From: Cyanobium sp. ATX 6A2
GTDB lineage: Bacteria; Cyanobacteriota; Cyanobacteriia; PCC-6307; Cyanobiaceae
Direction of reading: 5' to 3'
DNA length: 64,000 nucleotides
Assembly (NCBI RefSeq): GCF_024346355.1
Contig: NZ_JAGQCU010000004.1
Coordinates: 62,001 to 126,000 of the forward strand
Shown: in pieces, positions 26,382 through 35,281 of the stretch
Position numbering within the stretch: position 1 is the first letter of the stretch
Layout of the letters: each line of letters starts with the position of its first letter
The notes under the pieces: generated by a model
Told to the model about the DNA's origin: nothing
Database searches by the model: none
Seen by the model: only the letters and a program-made list of their open reading frames with translations
Position numbers and translations under genes: made by a program

Positions 26382-27704
26382 TCAGGAATCCAGGCAGGCA
26401 AGCCGCTCCGCATCGCTGATGTCGCCCCGTTCGCGCTGCCACTGGCGGCGGCGCAGGTGTTCGTAGGCCTGGCAGAACTCCTCGCCCAGGCCCTGGCGCA
26501 ACCGGGTGTCGGCGGCGAAGGCGTCGAGGGCCTCGCCCAGGTCGGCGGGCAGGCGCGGGCAGATCTCGGGGCCTAAGGGGGCGGCGTAGTTGTCGTTGTC
26601 ATGGCGGGGGCCGGGCTCCAGCTGCCGCTCGATGCCGTCGAGGCCCGCCGCCAGGATCGCCGCCTGCAGCAGGTAGGGGTGGGCGGAGCCGTCGGGCAGG
26701 CGCAGCTCCAGGCGCTGGTCGTCGGGGATGCGCAGCATGTGGGTGCGGTTGTTGCCGCAGTAGCTGATGCCCGCCGGGCTCCAGGTGGCCCCCGACGTGG
26801 TGGGCGGGGCCGCCAGCCGCCGGTAGCTGTTCACCGTGGGGTTGGTGAGGGCGCAGAGGGCGGGGGCGTGCTCCAGCAGGCCCGCCAGGAACTGGTAGGC
26901 CAGCGCCGAGAGGCCCAGCTCGCCGGCGGGATCGTGAAACAGGTTGGTGGCCGCGCCCGTGCCTGCAGTGCCGGCGGCTCCCCAGAGCGAGAGGTGGGTG
27001 TGGCAGCCGTTGCCGGTGCGCTCGGCGAAGGGCTTGGCCATGAAGCTGGCCTTGAGGCCCTCCTGCTCCGCCAGCGTCTTCACCATCACCTTGAAGAAGG
27101 CGTGGCGATCGGCGGTGGTGAGGGCGTGGGCGAAGGTCCAGTTCACCTCGAACTGGCCGTTGGCGTCCTCGTGGTCGGCCTGGTACGGGCCCCAGCCCAG
27201 CTGCTCCATCGCCTCCAGCAGCGGCCCGATCAGCCCGTAGCGGCGCATCAGGGCCAGTTGGTCGTAGCAGGGTTTCTCCTGGTGATCGGCGGGATCGGCG
27301 ATGCCGCCGCCGTCGGCCCCCAGCAGGAAGAACTCCGCCTCCACGCCGCTGCGCAGCTCGTAGCCCAGGGCTTCAGCCCGCTCCAGCTGGCGGCGCAGCA
27401 GCCGGCGCGGGCACTGGGCCATCGGCATGCCGGCCAGCACCAGTTCGGCCGCCACCCAGCCCACCTCCGGCTGCCAGGGCAGGGGGGTGAGGCTGGCCGG
27501 ATCGGGAATCGCCATCACGTCCCCGTCGGCCGGGGAGAGATCCAGCCAGGCGGCAAATCCCGCAAACCCGGCCCCATCGCGGGCCATGGCCGGGATCGCG
27601 GAGGCGGGCACGAGCTTGGCCCGCTGGATGCCGAACAGATCGGTGAAGGAGATCAGCAGGAACTTCAGCTGCAGCTCGCGGGCCTGGCGGGCGAGATCGG
27701 TCAT
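26382..27704 (-). CDS. glnT: Type III (GlnT-type) glutamine synthetase family protein
   Basis: 440-residue glutamine synthetase-fold enzyme. SGVEAEFFLLG and QFEVNWTFAHALTTADRH supply metal-binding glutamates, MAKPFAERTGNGCHTHLSLW the ATP/glutamate loop, and the conserved block NPTVNSYRRLAAPPTTSGATWSP is followed by RLELRLPDGSAHPYL. The shape fits the GlnT group rather than GlnA or GlnN. Activity on ammonia, amines or formyl-type acceptors cannot be told apart here. ATG 27704. Confidence 0.88.
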   Translation of the reverse strand: MTDLARQARELQLKFLLISFTDLFGIQRAKLVPASAIPAMARDGAGFAGFAAWLDLSPADGDVMAIPDPASLTPLPWQPEVGWVAAELVLAGMPMAQCPRRLLRRQLERAEALGYELRSGVEAEFFLLGADGGGIADPADHQEKPCYDQLALMRRYGLIGPLLEAMEQLGWGPYQADHEDANGQFEVNWTFAHALTTADRHAFFKVMVKTLAEQEGLKASFMAKPFAERTGNGCHTHLSLWGAAGTAGTGAATNLFHDPAGELGLSALAYQFLAGLLEHAPALCALTNPTVNSYRRLAAPPTTSGATWSPAGISYCGNNRTHMLRIPDDQRLELRLPDGSAHPYLLQAAILAAGLDGIERQLEPGPRHDNDNYAAPLGPEICPRLPADLGEALDAFAADTRLRQGLGEEFCQAYEHLRRRQWQRERGDISDAERLACLDS

Positions 27705-27761
27705 GGCGGGATGGGGCGGCGGTGGGCGACGTGAGGGGACGGCAGGTGGAGCGCCGGGTGA

Positions 27762-28760
27762 TCAGCTGGCCAGCAGCTGCTCCACGATTCGCCGCAGCTG
27801 CGCCTGCTCCGGCGCGCTGCTGTGGGGGTTGCCGGCCCGGTGGCCGAGCAGCGACACGATGCGGTGGAAGCGCGCCCCCGGAATCGCTGCGGCGTCGGCC
27901 TCCAGGTCGGCGGGGGTGAAGTAGAGGTCGTGGCTGCCGGCCACCACGGCGCTGCGGGCCCGGATCCGGCCCAGGGCGTCGTCGAGGTCGCCGCCATCGG
28001 CCACGTCGTGGGCCAGCCAGGTGTCGACCATGGCGATCAGGTCGCGAGGGTCGTGGCGCTGGTAGTGGGGCAGCCACTGCTTCTCCACGTGCTCCTCCAC
28101 CGGCTCGCCGATGGTGCGGAAGAAGGCCTGGCTGGCGGCCCAGCTGGCGTAGATCAGGGCGTAGGTGCGCAGCCCCTGCTCGGGTGGGGCGGTGAAGCCG
28201 CTGCCGGTCCAGTGGGGATCGGCGGTGAGGGCCTGGCGCAGGCTGAGCAGGAACAGGCGGTTGTGGGGGGAGGTGCGGGCCGTGCCGCACACACAGCAGA
28301 TGCGATCCACGGCCTTGGGATGGTCCACCGCCCAGCGGTAGGCCTGCTGGGCCCCCATCGACCAGCCATAAACCAGCGCCACCCGCTCCACGCCGAACAC
28401 CTCCGCCAGCAGCCGCCGCTGGGCGCTCACGTTGTCGCGGTGATCCACCACCCAGCCCTGTTCCGCCAGGCCCATGGCGCCGTGGCTGGGGCTGCTGGAG
28501 GCGCCGTTGCCGAACATGCCGGCGATCACCACGCACCAGCGCTGGGGATCGAACACCGGCCCCGCCAGCCAGGCCAGATCCTCCACCCGGGCGCCGTAGG
28601 AACTGGGCACCAGGATCAGGTTGGAGCGCGCGGCGTTGAGTTCGCCGATCTGCAGATAGCTGAGCCGGGCCTCGGCGATGGTGTGGCCGCAGACCAGGGG
28701 AAAGGAGCCCAGGGGGTGGAGGCCCTGGTGCCGGGGTGGCGCCGTTGCCTTGGAGGTCAC
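27762..28760 (-). CDS. MetX-like alpha/beta hydrolase
   Basis: 332 residues, homoserine O-acetyltransferase-like fold. The nucleophile elbow is YGWSMGAQQAYRWA; the acid is probably in SAVVAGSHDLYFTPADLE and the histidine in SLLGHRAGNPHSS. The oxyanion region contains NLILVPSSYGA. The acyl-transferase signature of true MetX is not obvious, so hydrolase is the safer name. The GTG start overlaps the desaturase stop by 4 bases (GTGA), indicating coupling. Confidence 0.82.
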   Translation of the reverse strand: MTSKATAPPRHQGLHPLGSFPLVCGHTIAEARLSYLQIGELNAARSNLILVPSSYGARVEDLAWLAGPVFDPQRWCVVIAGMFGNGASSSPSHGAMGLAEQGWVVDHRDNVSAQRRLLAEVFGVERVALVYGWSMGAQQAYRWAVDHPKAVDRICCVCGTARTSPHNRLFLLSLRQALTADPHWTGSGFTAPPEQGLRTYALIYASWAASQAFFRTIGEPVEEHVEKQWLPHYQRHDPRDLIAMVDTWLAHDVADGGDLDDALGRIRARSAVVAGSHDLYFTPADLEADAAAIPGARFHRIVSLLGHRAGNPHSSAPEQAQLRRIVEQLLAS

Positions 28761-29689
28761 GCCGCAGCGCCGCCGGCGGGCAGGGCCAGGGCTGGCAGGT
28801 TGGCCAGCAGGCGACGGTGCACGCTCAGGTAGCCCCGATCGAGGTGCTCCAGGTGGGGCGCGATCAGCTGGTGGGCTGCCGGCAGGGCATGGAACGGCAG
28901 CGACGCATGGAGGTGGTGCTCGGCGTGGAAGGGCATGTTCCACATCAGCCAGCGCACCAGTGGGTTGGTGAGGGTGGTGCGGGTGTTGGCGGTGCCGTCG
29001 GCGCTGAAGCTGCAGCCGCTGTGCTCCGCCAGCAGCACGAAGCGCAGGAACGGCTGGCCCACGGCCAGGGGCAGCAGCCAGAACCAGAGCAGAAAGCCGC
29101 TGCCACCGATCACGGACAGCGCCGCCAGGGCCAGGTACACCCCCATCTGCAGCCACACCGAGCGGCGCACCTGGGGAATCACCTGGGCATTGAGGTAGGG
29201 AACCGCCGAGAGGTCACCCCAGAGCAGCTGGGCGTAGCCCTGGAGCTTGCCCGTCCACCAGGTCCAGCCGCTCAGCTCCAGCAGGTAGGCCGGCAGGCTG
29301 GTGGGCACCGGGTCATCCAGCTCGGGATCGAGGCCCGGCTGGTGGGTGTAGCGGTGGTGCCACTGGTGGTAGCGGCGGTAGGCGGTGGCGTTGTAGAAGC
29401 TCAGCAGCCCCAGCAGCCAGGCCGCCGCGTCGTTGACACGCTTGCTCCGGAAGGCGGTGCGGTGGCTGCACTCGTGCAGGCCGGCGAAGCAGGTGGCCAG
29501 GCCCAGCCCGCAGGCCACCAGTGCGGCGAGCCGCAGGGCCAGGGGCAGGGCCTGCTGCCCCCAGAGCACCCCGCCGGCGGCGATCAAGCCCAGATGGGCG
29601 AGCAGCCGCCGGAGCGCCGGGCCATCGCGGAGGCTGTTCAGCTCTGCCAGCCGGGAGCGTTCGATCAGGGCCGGTGTGGCGGGGGCCAT
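28757..29689 (-). CDS. Membrane fatty-acid desaturase / hydroxylase family protein
   Basis: About 310 residues from ATG 29689 (an in-frame GTG at 29809 adds 40 unlike residues). Three histidine boxes: HECSHRT, HQWHHRYTH and HAEHHLH, separated by hydrophobic helices (FWLLPLAVGQPFLRFVLLAE). Those boxes bind the di-iron centre of integral membrane desaturases. The compact spacing and PFHAEHHLHAS resemble beta-carotene- or sphingolipid-modifying members as well as acyl desaturases; I cannot pick the substrate. Confidence 0.85.
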   Translation of the reverse strand: MAPATPALIERSRLAELNSLRDGPALRRLLAHLGLIAAGGVLWGQQALPLALRLAALVACGLGLATCFAGLHECSHRTAFRSKRVNDAAAWLLGLLSFYNATAYRRYHQWHHRYTHQPGLDPELDDPVPTSLPAYLLELSGWTWWTGKLQGYAQLLWGDLSAVPYLNAQVIPQVRRSVWLQMGVYLALAALSVIGGSGFLLWFWLLPLAVGQPFLRFVLLAEHSGCSFSADGTANTRTTLTNPLVRWLMWNMPFHAEHHLHASLPFHALPAAHQLIAPHLEHLDRGYLSVHRRLLANLPALALPAGGAAA

Positions 29690-29860
29690 GGGCTGGTGGG
29701 TGGGAACTTGCTGGGTGCGGCGACGGGGACCGGAACGCTGGGCCCGACGCTCTGCCGATTCGGTTGATCCCAGCAGCGCCACCGGCCCCGGTGCGGTAGG
29801 CGTTGTCACCGCTCTGAACCCTAAAGTGAAGATTCGCAGGACCTGACCCTGCAGGAGCTC

Positions 29861-30049
29861 ATGGCCACGTCCCTGTTCATGGCCCGGTCCCCGGCCCAGT
29901 CTGATCCACGCCGCCCGCAGCTGGTGGATTCCCTGCGCCGGCGCTATGCCGAGGCCGAGCAGCGCCAGGACCCCGCAGCCAAGCAGGCGCTGTTCCAGGA
30001 AGCGGTGTATCTGGGCATCCAGCCCGACGAGTTCATGGCGCTGGGCTGA
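29861..30049 (+). CDS. Small conserved-looking protein
   Basis: 62 residues from ATG 29861: a helical, charged C-terminal half (RRRYAEAEQRQDPAAKQALF, then QEAVYLGIQPDEFMALG) of the kind seen in short picocyanobacterial proteins. Third-position GC is normal for the window. Its last 17 bases overlap the 3' end of the convergent ABC ATPase gene. Role unknown. Confidence 0.6.
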   Translation: MATSLFMARSPAQSDPRRPQLVDSLRRRYAEAEQRQDPAAKQALFQEAVYLGIQPDEFMALG

Positions 30050-30809
30050 GCTGCCCGTCCAGACCCCGCAGGCACTGGGCCAGGTCCTCCCGCAGATCGA
30101 GGAACCCCCGCGACACCCTCAGGTGCCGGAGATCGGAGCGGTCCAGCTCCACGGCCACGGTGCGCACGATGCGCCCGGGGTTGGGCGCCAGGATGTGCAC
30201 TTCCCCCGCCAGCAGCAGCGCCTCCTCCAGGTCGTGGGTGATCAGCAGGGCCGTGAGGCCGGTGCGCTGCCAGAGATCGTGCATGAACTCCTGCATCGAC
30301 TCGCGGATCTGCAGATCCAGGGCGCCGAAGGGTTCATCCAGCAGCAGCACCCGGGGCTGGGCGGCCAGGGCGCGGGCGATCGCCACCCGCTGCTGCATGC
30401 CGCCGGAGAGTTCCCGTGGCAGCCGCCGGGCCGCGTCGGCCAGCCCCACCACCTCGAGGAAGTAGCTGGTGCGTTCGCGGATCTCGCGCCGGTTCAGCCC
30501 CTGCAGCTCCATGCCGAAGGCCACGTTCTGGGCCGCCGTGAGCCAGGGGTAGAGGCTGTACTTCTGGAACACCATGCCCCGGTCGGATCCGGGGCCCCGC
30601 ACGGGGCTGCCGTCGATGCTGATCACACCGGCCGTGGGGCGATCCAGACCGGCCACAAGACGCATGATCGTGGATTTACCCGAACCCGAACTGCCCACCA
30701 GAGCCACGAACTCGCCGGTGTTCACGCTGAAGCTGATGCCATCGAGCACCAGCTTGCGGTTGCGGCCTGTGCCGAAACTCTTGTCCACCTGATCGACGCG
30801 CAGCTGCAT
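30033..30809 (-). CDS. ABC transporter ATP-binding protein of the guanidine operon
   Basis: 258-residue ATPase of the nitrate/sulfonate/taurine importer class. Walker A GSSGSGKSTIMRLV, Q-loop MVFQKYSLYPW, signature LSGGMQQRVAIARAL, Walker B VLLLDEPFGALD, H-loop LLITHDLEEAL. It is the last gene of the run that begins at the guanidine riboswitch, so guanidine import is the likely job. The binding protein and permease precede it with short gaps. Confidence 0.9.
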   Translation of the reverse strand: MQLRVDQVDKSFGTGRNRKLVLDGISFSVNTGEFVALVGSSGSGKSTIMRLVAGLDRPTAGVISIDGSPVRGPGSDRGMVFQKYSLYPWLTAAQNVAFGMELQGLNRREIRERTSYFLEVVGLADAARRLPRELSGGMQQRVAIARALAAQPRVLLLDEPFGALDLQIRESMQEFMHDLWQRTGLTALLITHDLEEALLLAGEVHILAPNPGRIVRTVAVELDRSDLRHLRVSRGFLDLREDLAQCLRGLDGQLSPAP

Positions 30810-30836
30810 GGCGGATGGTGCGGAGTTGGCGGCGGT

Positions 30837-31604
30837 TCAGTTGGCCCAGGCGCAGGCCCGGCGCATCACCAGCCGGAAGCCCAGATCGATCACCAGGCCG
30901 ATCAGGCCGATCACGATCAGGCCGAGAAAGATCTCGTCGGTGCGCAGAAAGCGCTGGGCCAGGCTGATGCGCCGTCCCAGCCCCTCGGTGGCGGCCACCA
31001 GTTCGGCCACGATCACCAGATTCCAGGCGGCCGCCATGTTGATGCGGTAGGCATCGATCACCTGGGGCGCGATGCAGGGGGTGATCACCCGCAGCAGCAC
31101 CTGGGAAGTGCGGCCCCCAAGGGTGAGGGCGGTCTCCACCAGTTCGCGGGGCACGAACTTCACCGCATCCATGATCATCAGCGTGTTGAAGAACAACGTG
31201 CCGATGAAGATCAGCAGGATCTTCGGCAGCTCCCCCAGTCCGAAGTAGATGATCAGCAGCGGGATGAAGGCCGGCGCCGGCATGTAGCGGATCAGGCCCA
31301 TCAGCGGCTCCAGCAGACGGTTGATCACGGTGCTGGTGCCCATGGCGATACCCAGCGGCAGGGCGACCACGGCCGAGAGGGCGAAGCCGCCCAGCACCCG
31401 CCCCACGCTGGCCACCAGATCAGCCCAGAGCAGGCCCTGGGCCACCTGGCTGCGGCCGGCCGCCAGGACCGCCGCCGGGCTGGGCAGAAACAGGGGGTCC
31501 ACCAGCTTGAGACTGGTGGCCACGGTCCAGATCAGCAGCACCACCAGCACCCCGGTGAGCCCCAGCACCCAGGGGTGCTGGATCAGTTGCCTGAGCCGTG
31601 CCAT
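30837..31604 (-). CDS. ABC transporter permease of the guanidine operon
   Basis: 255 residues with about six hydrophobic helices and the EAA-type cytoplasmic loop (ELVETALTLGGRTSQVLLRVITPCIAPQV), as in TauC/SsuC-like permeases. The ATG at 31604 is the natural start (MARLRQLIQHPWVLGL); sequence further upstream in the frame is not conserved. It lies 27 bases before the ATPase gene and 20 bases after the binding-protein gene. Confidence 0.9.
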   Translation of the reverse strand: MARLRQLIQHPWVLGLTGVLVVLLIWTVATSLKLVDPLFLPSPAAVLAAGRSQVAQGLLWADLVASVGRVLGGFALSAVVALPLGIAMGTSTVINRLLEPLMGLIRYMPAPAFIPLLIIYFGLGELPKILLIFIGTLFFNTLMIMDAVKFVPRELVETALTLGGRTSQVLLRVITPCIAPQVIDAYRINMAAAWNLVIVAELVAATEGLGRRISLAQRFLRTDEIFLGLIVIGLIGLVIDLGFRLVMRRACAWAN

Positions 31605-31624
31605 GGCCGTCCCCGCCCGCGTCC

Positions 31625-32641
31625 TCAGTTGCCCTGCGCCGCCTGAAGGAAGCGACCCTCGAACAGACCCTCCAGGTTCGGCGGGCTTGCCGCCAGGCCC
31701 ACCTGCTGCAGGAAGGTGCTGATCTGCTCGGCGGCGAAGGGCAGCGAGGCCATGGTGGTGCCGGGCTCCAGCGCCTGGAGGTTGTCCTCGAGGCTGAACA
31801 GGGTGGTGCCGGCCTCGTACTCCCGGTACTCGTCCTCGCTCACACCGGCCCGGGCGCTGAGGATGGCCAGCGATCCCTGGGGATCGGCCTCCATCGCCGC
31901 CAGGGTGGCGAACCAGGCATTCACCACCTCCTGCACCTTCTCGGGGTTGGCCTCCACGAAGTCGCGGCGGCACACCAGGTGGTCGCTGATGGCACCGGGG
32001 AAATCGGCGGAGCTGAACAGCACGCTGCTGCCCTCGCGCCGCAGGGCCTGGGTGGTGAAGGGGGCGAACACGCCCACCGCATCCACCTGGCCGGCCACGA
32101 AGGCGGCGGCGGCGGCACCGGTTTCCAGGGGCACGAAGGTGATGTCGTCGGCGCTCAGGCCGGCCTGCTCCAGCCCCAGCAGCAACAGGTAGTGGTCCAC
32201 GGTGCCCTCCTCGGCGGCCACCCGCTTGCCCTTGAGATCAGCCACCGAATTGATCCCCTCGGCCACGATGATCTGGTCGTTGCCGGTGGAGTTGTCGTTG
32301 GTGAGCACCACCTGCAGATCAGCGCCGCCGGCGATCGAGCTGATCGTGTCGTTGAGGGTCTGGCTGTTGCAGTCGAGCTGGCCGGCGTTGAGGGCGTTGA
32401 TCGAGTCGAGATAGCCGTCGAACCACTGCAGGGTCACCGGCACGCCGAACAGGCCCTTCTCCTCGGTGACCTTCCAGGGGATCCAGCCCGGCCAGGCGCT
32501 GTAGCCGATGCGCACCGTGCCATCGGAGGCGCCACCGCAGGCGGTGAGCGTGGTGGCCCCCAGCCCCAGCAGCAGGAGGGTGGCGAGCAGGCGCCGGCGC
32601 CGGCGGCCGGGGCTGGAGCTGGTCAGGACGGGAAATCGCAT
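31625..32641 (-). CDS. Guanidine-operon ABC transporter substrate-binding lipoprotein
   Basis: 338 residues from ATG 32641. Lipoprotein signal: RRRRLLATLLLLGLGATTLTACGG, with the lipobox LTAC. The mature protein is a two-lobed binding protein of the TauA/NrtA-like group (IGYSAWPGWIPWKVTEEKGLF, LDCNSQTLNDTISSIAGGAD, GKRVAAEEGTVDHYLLLLGL, GQVDAVGVFAPFTTQAL). Given its operon, guanidine or guanidinium is the expected ligand; that is inference from context. Confidence 0.88.
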   Translation of the reverse strand: MRFPVLTSSSPGRRRRRLLATLLLLGLGATTLTACGGASDGTVRIGYSAWPGWIPWKVTEEKGLFGVPVTLQWFDGYLDSINALNAGQLDCNSQTLNDTISSIAGGADLQVVLTNDNSTGNDQIIVAEGINSVADLKGKRVAAEEGTVDHYLLLLGLEQAGLSADDITFVPLETGAAAAAFVAGQVDAVGVFAPFTTQALRREGSSVLFSSADFPGAISDHLVCRRDFVEANPEKVQEVVNAWFATLAAMEADPQGSLAILSARAGVSEDEYREYEAGTTLFSLEDNLQALEPGTTMASLPFAAEQISTFLQQVGLAASPPNLEGLFEGRFLQAAQGN

Positions 32642-32714
32642 GGCGGGCAATCGAGGTGAGGGGGGTACAGGGGAGCGGGCGGCGGGCAGGGAGGTGTGCC
32701 GGGTGGTGGGGCGG

Positions 32715-33422
32715 TCATGCACTCACCAGGGAGGCCGGGGCCGCTCGAGCGATGGCCGCAACCTGCCCCGTCAGCCACTGATGCCAGGCCTCGAGTCCCT
32801 CGCCACTGGTGGCGGACACCGGAATCACCGCGCAGTGAGGGTTCACCTGGCGGATGTGGGCCTCGATGCGCTCCATCTGCACGGGCAGATAGGGCAGCAG
32901 GTCGATCTTGGTGATCAGAACGCAGTGGGCCTCGCGGAACATCACCGGGTACTTGAGGGGTTTGTCGTCGCCCTCGGTGACACTGAGCAGGGCCACCTTG
33001 CGGTGTTCGCCCACCTCGAATTCGGCGGGACACACCAGGTTGCCCACGTTCTCCACCCAGAGGAGGTCGAGCGTGGCGGGATCGAGGCGCTGGCGCAGGA
33101 GCTTCAGGCCGCCGCTCACCATGGCCGCATCGAGATGGCAGGCGCGGCCGGTGGTGATCGGCACCACCGGCACCCCCACAGCTTCGAGCCGCTCAGCGTC
33201 GAGCTGGGTGGTCATGTCGCCCTCCAGCACCGCCATGGCGTACTCGGGCGCCAGCGCGGCCAGGGAGCGCTCGAGCAGGGAGGTTTTGCCGGCACCGGGG
33301 CTGCTCATCAGGTTGAGGCAGAGCAGCCCCCAGGCGTCGAAGTGCTCGCGGTTGTGTTCGGCCTGGTGCTGGTTGGCGGCCAGCAGATTGAGGCCGAGGG
33401 TGTCTTCCAGGGGCATGTGCAT
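32715..33422 (-). CDS. hypB: HypB-type nickel-insertion GTPase for guanidine hydrolase
   Basis: 235-residue SIMIBI GTPase. P-loop [15 protein letters not shown], switch segments [13 protein letters not shown] and [52 protein letters not shown], base-recognition TKIDLLPYL. There is no long histidine-rich nickel store, only MHMPL at the start. No hydrogenase genes are near; with the neighbouring hypA it matches the paralogue pair that loads nickel into guanidine hydrolase in Synechocystis. Confidence 0.92.
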   Translation of the reverse strand: MHMPLEDTLGLNLLAANQHQAEHNREHFDAWGLLCLNLMSSPGAGKTSLLERSLAALAPEYAMAVLEGDMTTQLDAERLEAVGVPVVPITTGRACHLDAAMVSGGLKLLRQRLDPATLDLLWVENVGNLVCPAEFEVGEHRKVALLSVTEGDDKPLKYPVMFREAHCVLITKIDLLPYLPVQMERIEAHIRQVNPHCAVIPVSATSGEGLEAWHQWLTGQVAAIARAAPASLVSA

Positions 33423-33427
33423 GGGGG

Positions 33428-33823
33428 TCAGGCCGGTGTGGCGGCGGGGAGGGCGTCGGCGGGATGGTCGCTGAAGGCGTAATCAACGGAGCGGATGCGC
33501 AGCTCGCGGCCGCTGACGATCTCCTCCATCGGCTCTTGGCAGCAGGGGGAGCGATAGGCCTGCTCGGGATCGGGGCTGTAGGTGGCGTTGCAGCGCACAC
33601 AGCAGCCCACCAGGGGCACCGGCTCGATCACCAGTTCGGCGCCATCGAGCCAGGTGTTCTGCACGGCAACCCGCCAGGTGAATACCAGCTGGTCGGGTTC
33701 CACGCAGGTGAAGCTGCCCACCTCCAGATGCACCTGGCTCACCCGGGGGATGCGGGGTTCGTGCTGCTGCTTCCACTCGTTCATGGAGAGGAGCAGGCAC
33801 CTGGTCATGTCGACTTCGTGCAT
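33428..33823 (-). CDS. hypA: HypA-type nickel chaperone for guanidine hydrolase
   Basis: 131 residues. The N-terminal MHEVDMT keeps His2, the nickel ligand of HypA. A zinc domain has cysteine pairs [10 protein letters not shown] and [10 protein letters not shown]. The ATG at 33823 has GGAG upstream. It sits 4 bases after gdmH and 5 bases before hypB, so all three are very likely co-translated. Confidence 0.92.
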   Translation of the reverse strand: MHEVDMTRCLLLSMNEWKQQHEPRIPRVSQVHLEVGSFTCVEPDQLVFTWRVAVQNTWLDGAELVIEPVPLVGCCVRCNATYSPDPEQAYRSPCCQEPMEEIVSGRELRIRSVDYAFSDHPADALPAATPA

Positions 33824-33827
33824 GCCG

Positions 33828-35030
33828 TTATCTCCACCTCTGATCGACCTGCATGTTGCAGACGTCGCTGATCCAGCTCGGTTTCTCCTTCCTGGGCAGC
33901 TGGCCGCTCACCACCAGGTGGGCCATGGTGTCGCAGATCACCCGGGTGGCCATCAGCGACGTCATGTCGCTGACGTCGTAGGGGGGGGACACCTCCACCA
34001 CCTCCAGGCCGCATACCGGCACGTTGCGCACGATCAGTTCCAGCAGCTTGAGGGCTTCGCGGGGCAGCAGACCGCCCGGTTCGGGCCAGCCGGTGCCGGG
34101 CACGAAGCCGGCATCGATGCAGTCGATGTCGAAGGAGATGTACACACAGTCGGTGCCGTCGGTGGCCCGCTCGATGGCGTACTGGGCGGCCGCCTCCAGG
34201 CCCATGTCGCAGATGTCGGTGACGGTGAGCACGTTGGTGCCCCGCTCACGGCACACCTTCACCCCTTCCCGCGGCACCTGCCAGCCGCCGATGCCCAGCT
34301 GCACCAGGTTTTCTGCCGGTGCGTTGGCCATGTTGGTGGCATGGAACCACGGACAGGTGTGCATGCGCTCATCCAGGTCGATCTCCTGGGTGTCGACATG
34401 ACGGTCGAAGTGGATGATGCCGACTTTCTTATCGCCCAGGTGGCGGCAGACGCCGCGCACGGTGGGGAAGCCGATCGAGTGATCGCCGCCCAGGATGATC
34501 GGGAAGGCGCCGCTGGCAAACACGTGGGCGATGCCCTTGGAGATCTGGTCGAAGCTCTTCTCGTTGTTGGCGGGGATGGTGAAGATGTCGCCCACGTCGC
34601 AGAGCCGGATCTGCTCGCGCAGGTCCACCCCCATTTCGTAGTTGTAGGGGGTGTAGAGCGCTGAGATGCGGCGGATGCCCTGGGGCCCGAAGCGGGTGCC
34701 GGGGCGGTAGGTGGTGCCGCTGTCGTGGGGCACGCCCACCACGGCCACATCGAAGTCTCCGACGCGGTTCACATCCTCGATGTAGGGCGCCTTCATGAAG
34801 GTGTTGATGCCCGCGTAGTGGGGCAGTTCGCCGCGCGAGAAGGTGGAGATGCGCCGGTCGACGATGCTCTCGGCAGCTTCCAGGCCGTAGCGGTGGCCCT
34901 GCTCCACCTCCTGCTGCCAGCCGGTGAGGGGCAGGCGTGCTTCTTTCTCCAGGGCCTCGGCGCCCTGCTGGCCGCGTGGACGTTCGAACGCGCCTTCAGG
35001 GCCGGAGGCCGCGCCGGTGGGATCGCTCAT
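33828..35030 (-). CDS. gdmH: Nickel-dependent guanidine hydrolase (ureohydrolase family)
   Basis: Hydrolyses guanidine to urea and ammonia. 400 residues, arginase/agmatinase fold: GGDHSIGFPTVRG, HFDRHVDTQEID (ordinary agmatinases read HFDAHxDT), and SFDIDCIDAGFVPGTGWPEPGG, whose GTGWPEPGG matches the guanidine hydrolase type. A long N-terminal extension (~90 residues before VAVVGVPHDSGTTYRPG) is also typical of the Synechocystis Sll1077 type. The guanidine-I riboswitch 20 bases before the start and the downstream hypAB and ABC genes settle the function over plain agmatinase. Confidence 0.88.
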   Translation of the reverse strand: MSDPTGAASGPEGAFERPRGQQGAEALEKEARLPLTGWQQEVEQGHRYGLEAAESIVDRRISTFSRGELPHYAGINTFMKAPYIEDVNRVGDFDVAVVGVPHDSGTTYRPGTRFGPQGIRRISALYTPYNYEMGVDLREQIRLCDVGDIFTIPANNEKSFDQISKGIAHVFASGAFPIILGGDHSIGFPTVRGVCRHLGDKKVGIIHFDRHVDTQEIDLDERMHTCPWFHATNMANAPAENLVQLGIGGWQVPREGVKVCRERGTNVLTVTDICDMGLEAAAQYAIERATDGTDCVYISFDIDCIDAGFVPGTGWPEPGGLLPREALKLLELIVRNVPVCGLEVVEVSPPYDVSDMTSLMATRVICDTMAHLVVSGQLPRKEKPSWISDVCNMQVDQRWR

Positions 35031-35050
35031 GGGGATGCACGGGTTGGTTC

Positions 35051-35172
35051 ATGCGGTCTCCCGGGCTTTTATCCCTCCGTGCAACCAGGGCGATCCCCGG
35101 TGAGCTTCTCTCGGACCAGACATTCCACCGCTGCACAGGGCAGAAACGGTGAGAATCGGAACCCTAGAAGCT
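35051..35172 (-). ncRNA. Guanidine-I (ykkC) riboswitch
   Basis: On the minus strand the region contains all the conserved ykkC blocks in order: CTAGGGTTCCG (35157-35167), CTGGTCCGAGAG (35108-35119) and ACGGAGGGATAAAAGCCCGG (within 35051-35080). P1 is a perfect 7-bp helix, AGCTTCT (35166-35172) with AGAAGCT (35103-35109). It ends about 20 bases before the gdmH ATG. No U-tailed terminator hairpin follows, so control is probably at translation start. Confidence 0.93.
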
Positions 35173-35281
35173 GCTTCCGCAGTCCCACCTTCTCGCTGAA
35201 GCGTGAGGCCTGTTGTACCGATGGTTACCGACGGCTCCATGGCCGCTCCCACCACGGGGCCGTCGTCCTCGCCGTGCCTTT

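Noticed and set aside
32715-33823. HypA/HypB as hydrogenase maturation genes.
   Set aside because: No hypCDEF or hydrogenase subunits are nearby, and the pair sits inside the guanidine operon within a few bases of gdmH.
33828-35030. Naming the ureohydrolase an agmatinase (speB).
   Set aside because: The guanidine-I riboswitch in front, the HypA/HypB pair and ABC importer behind, and the HFDRH / GTGWPEPGG variants fit guanidine hydrolase better.
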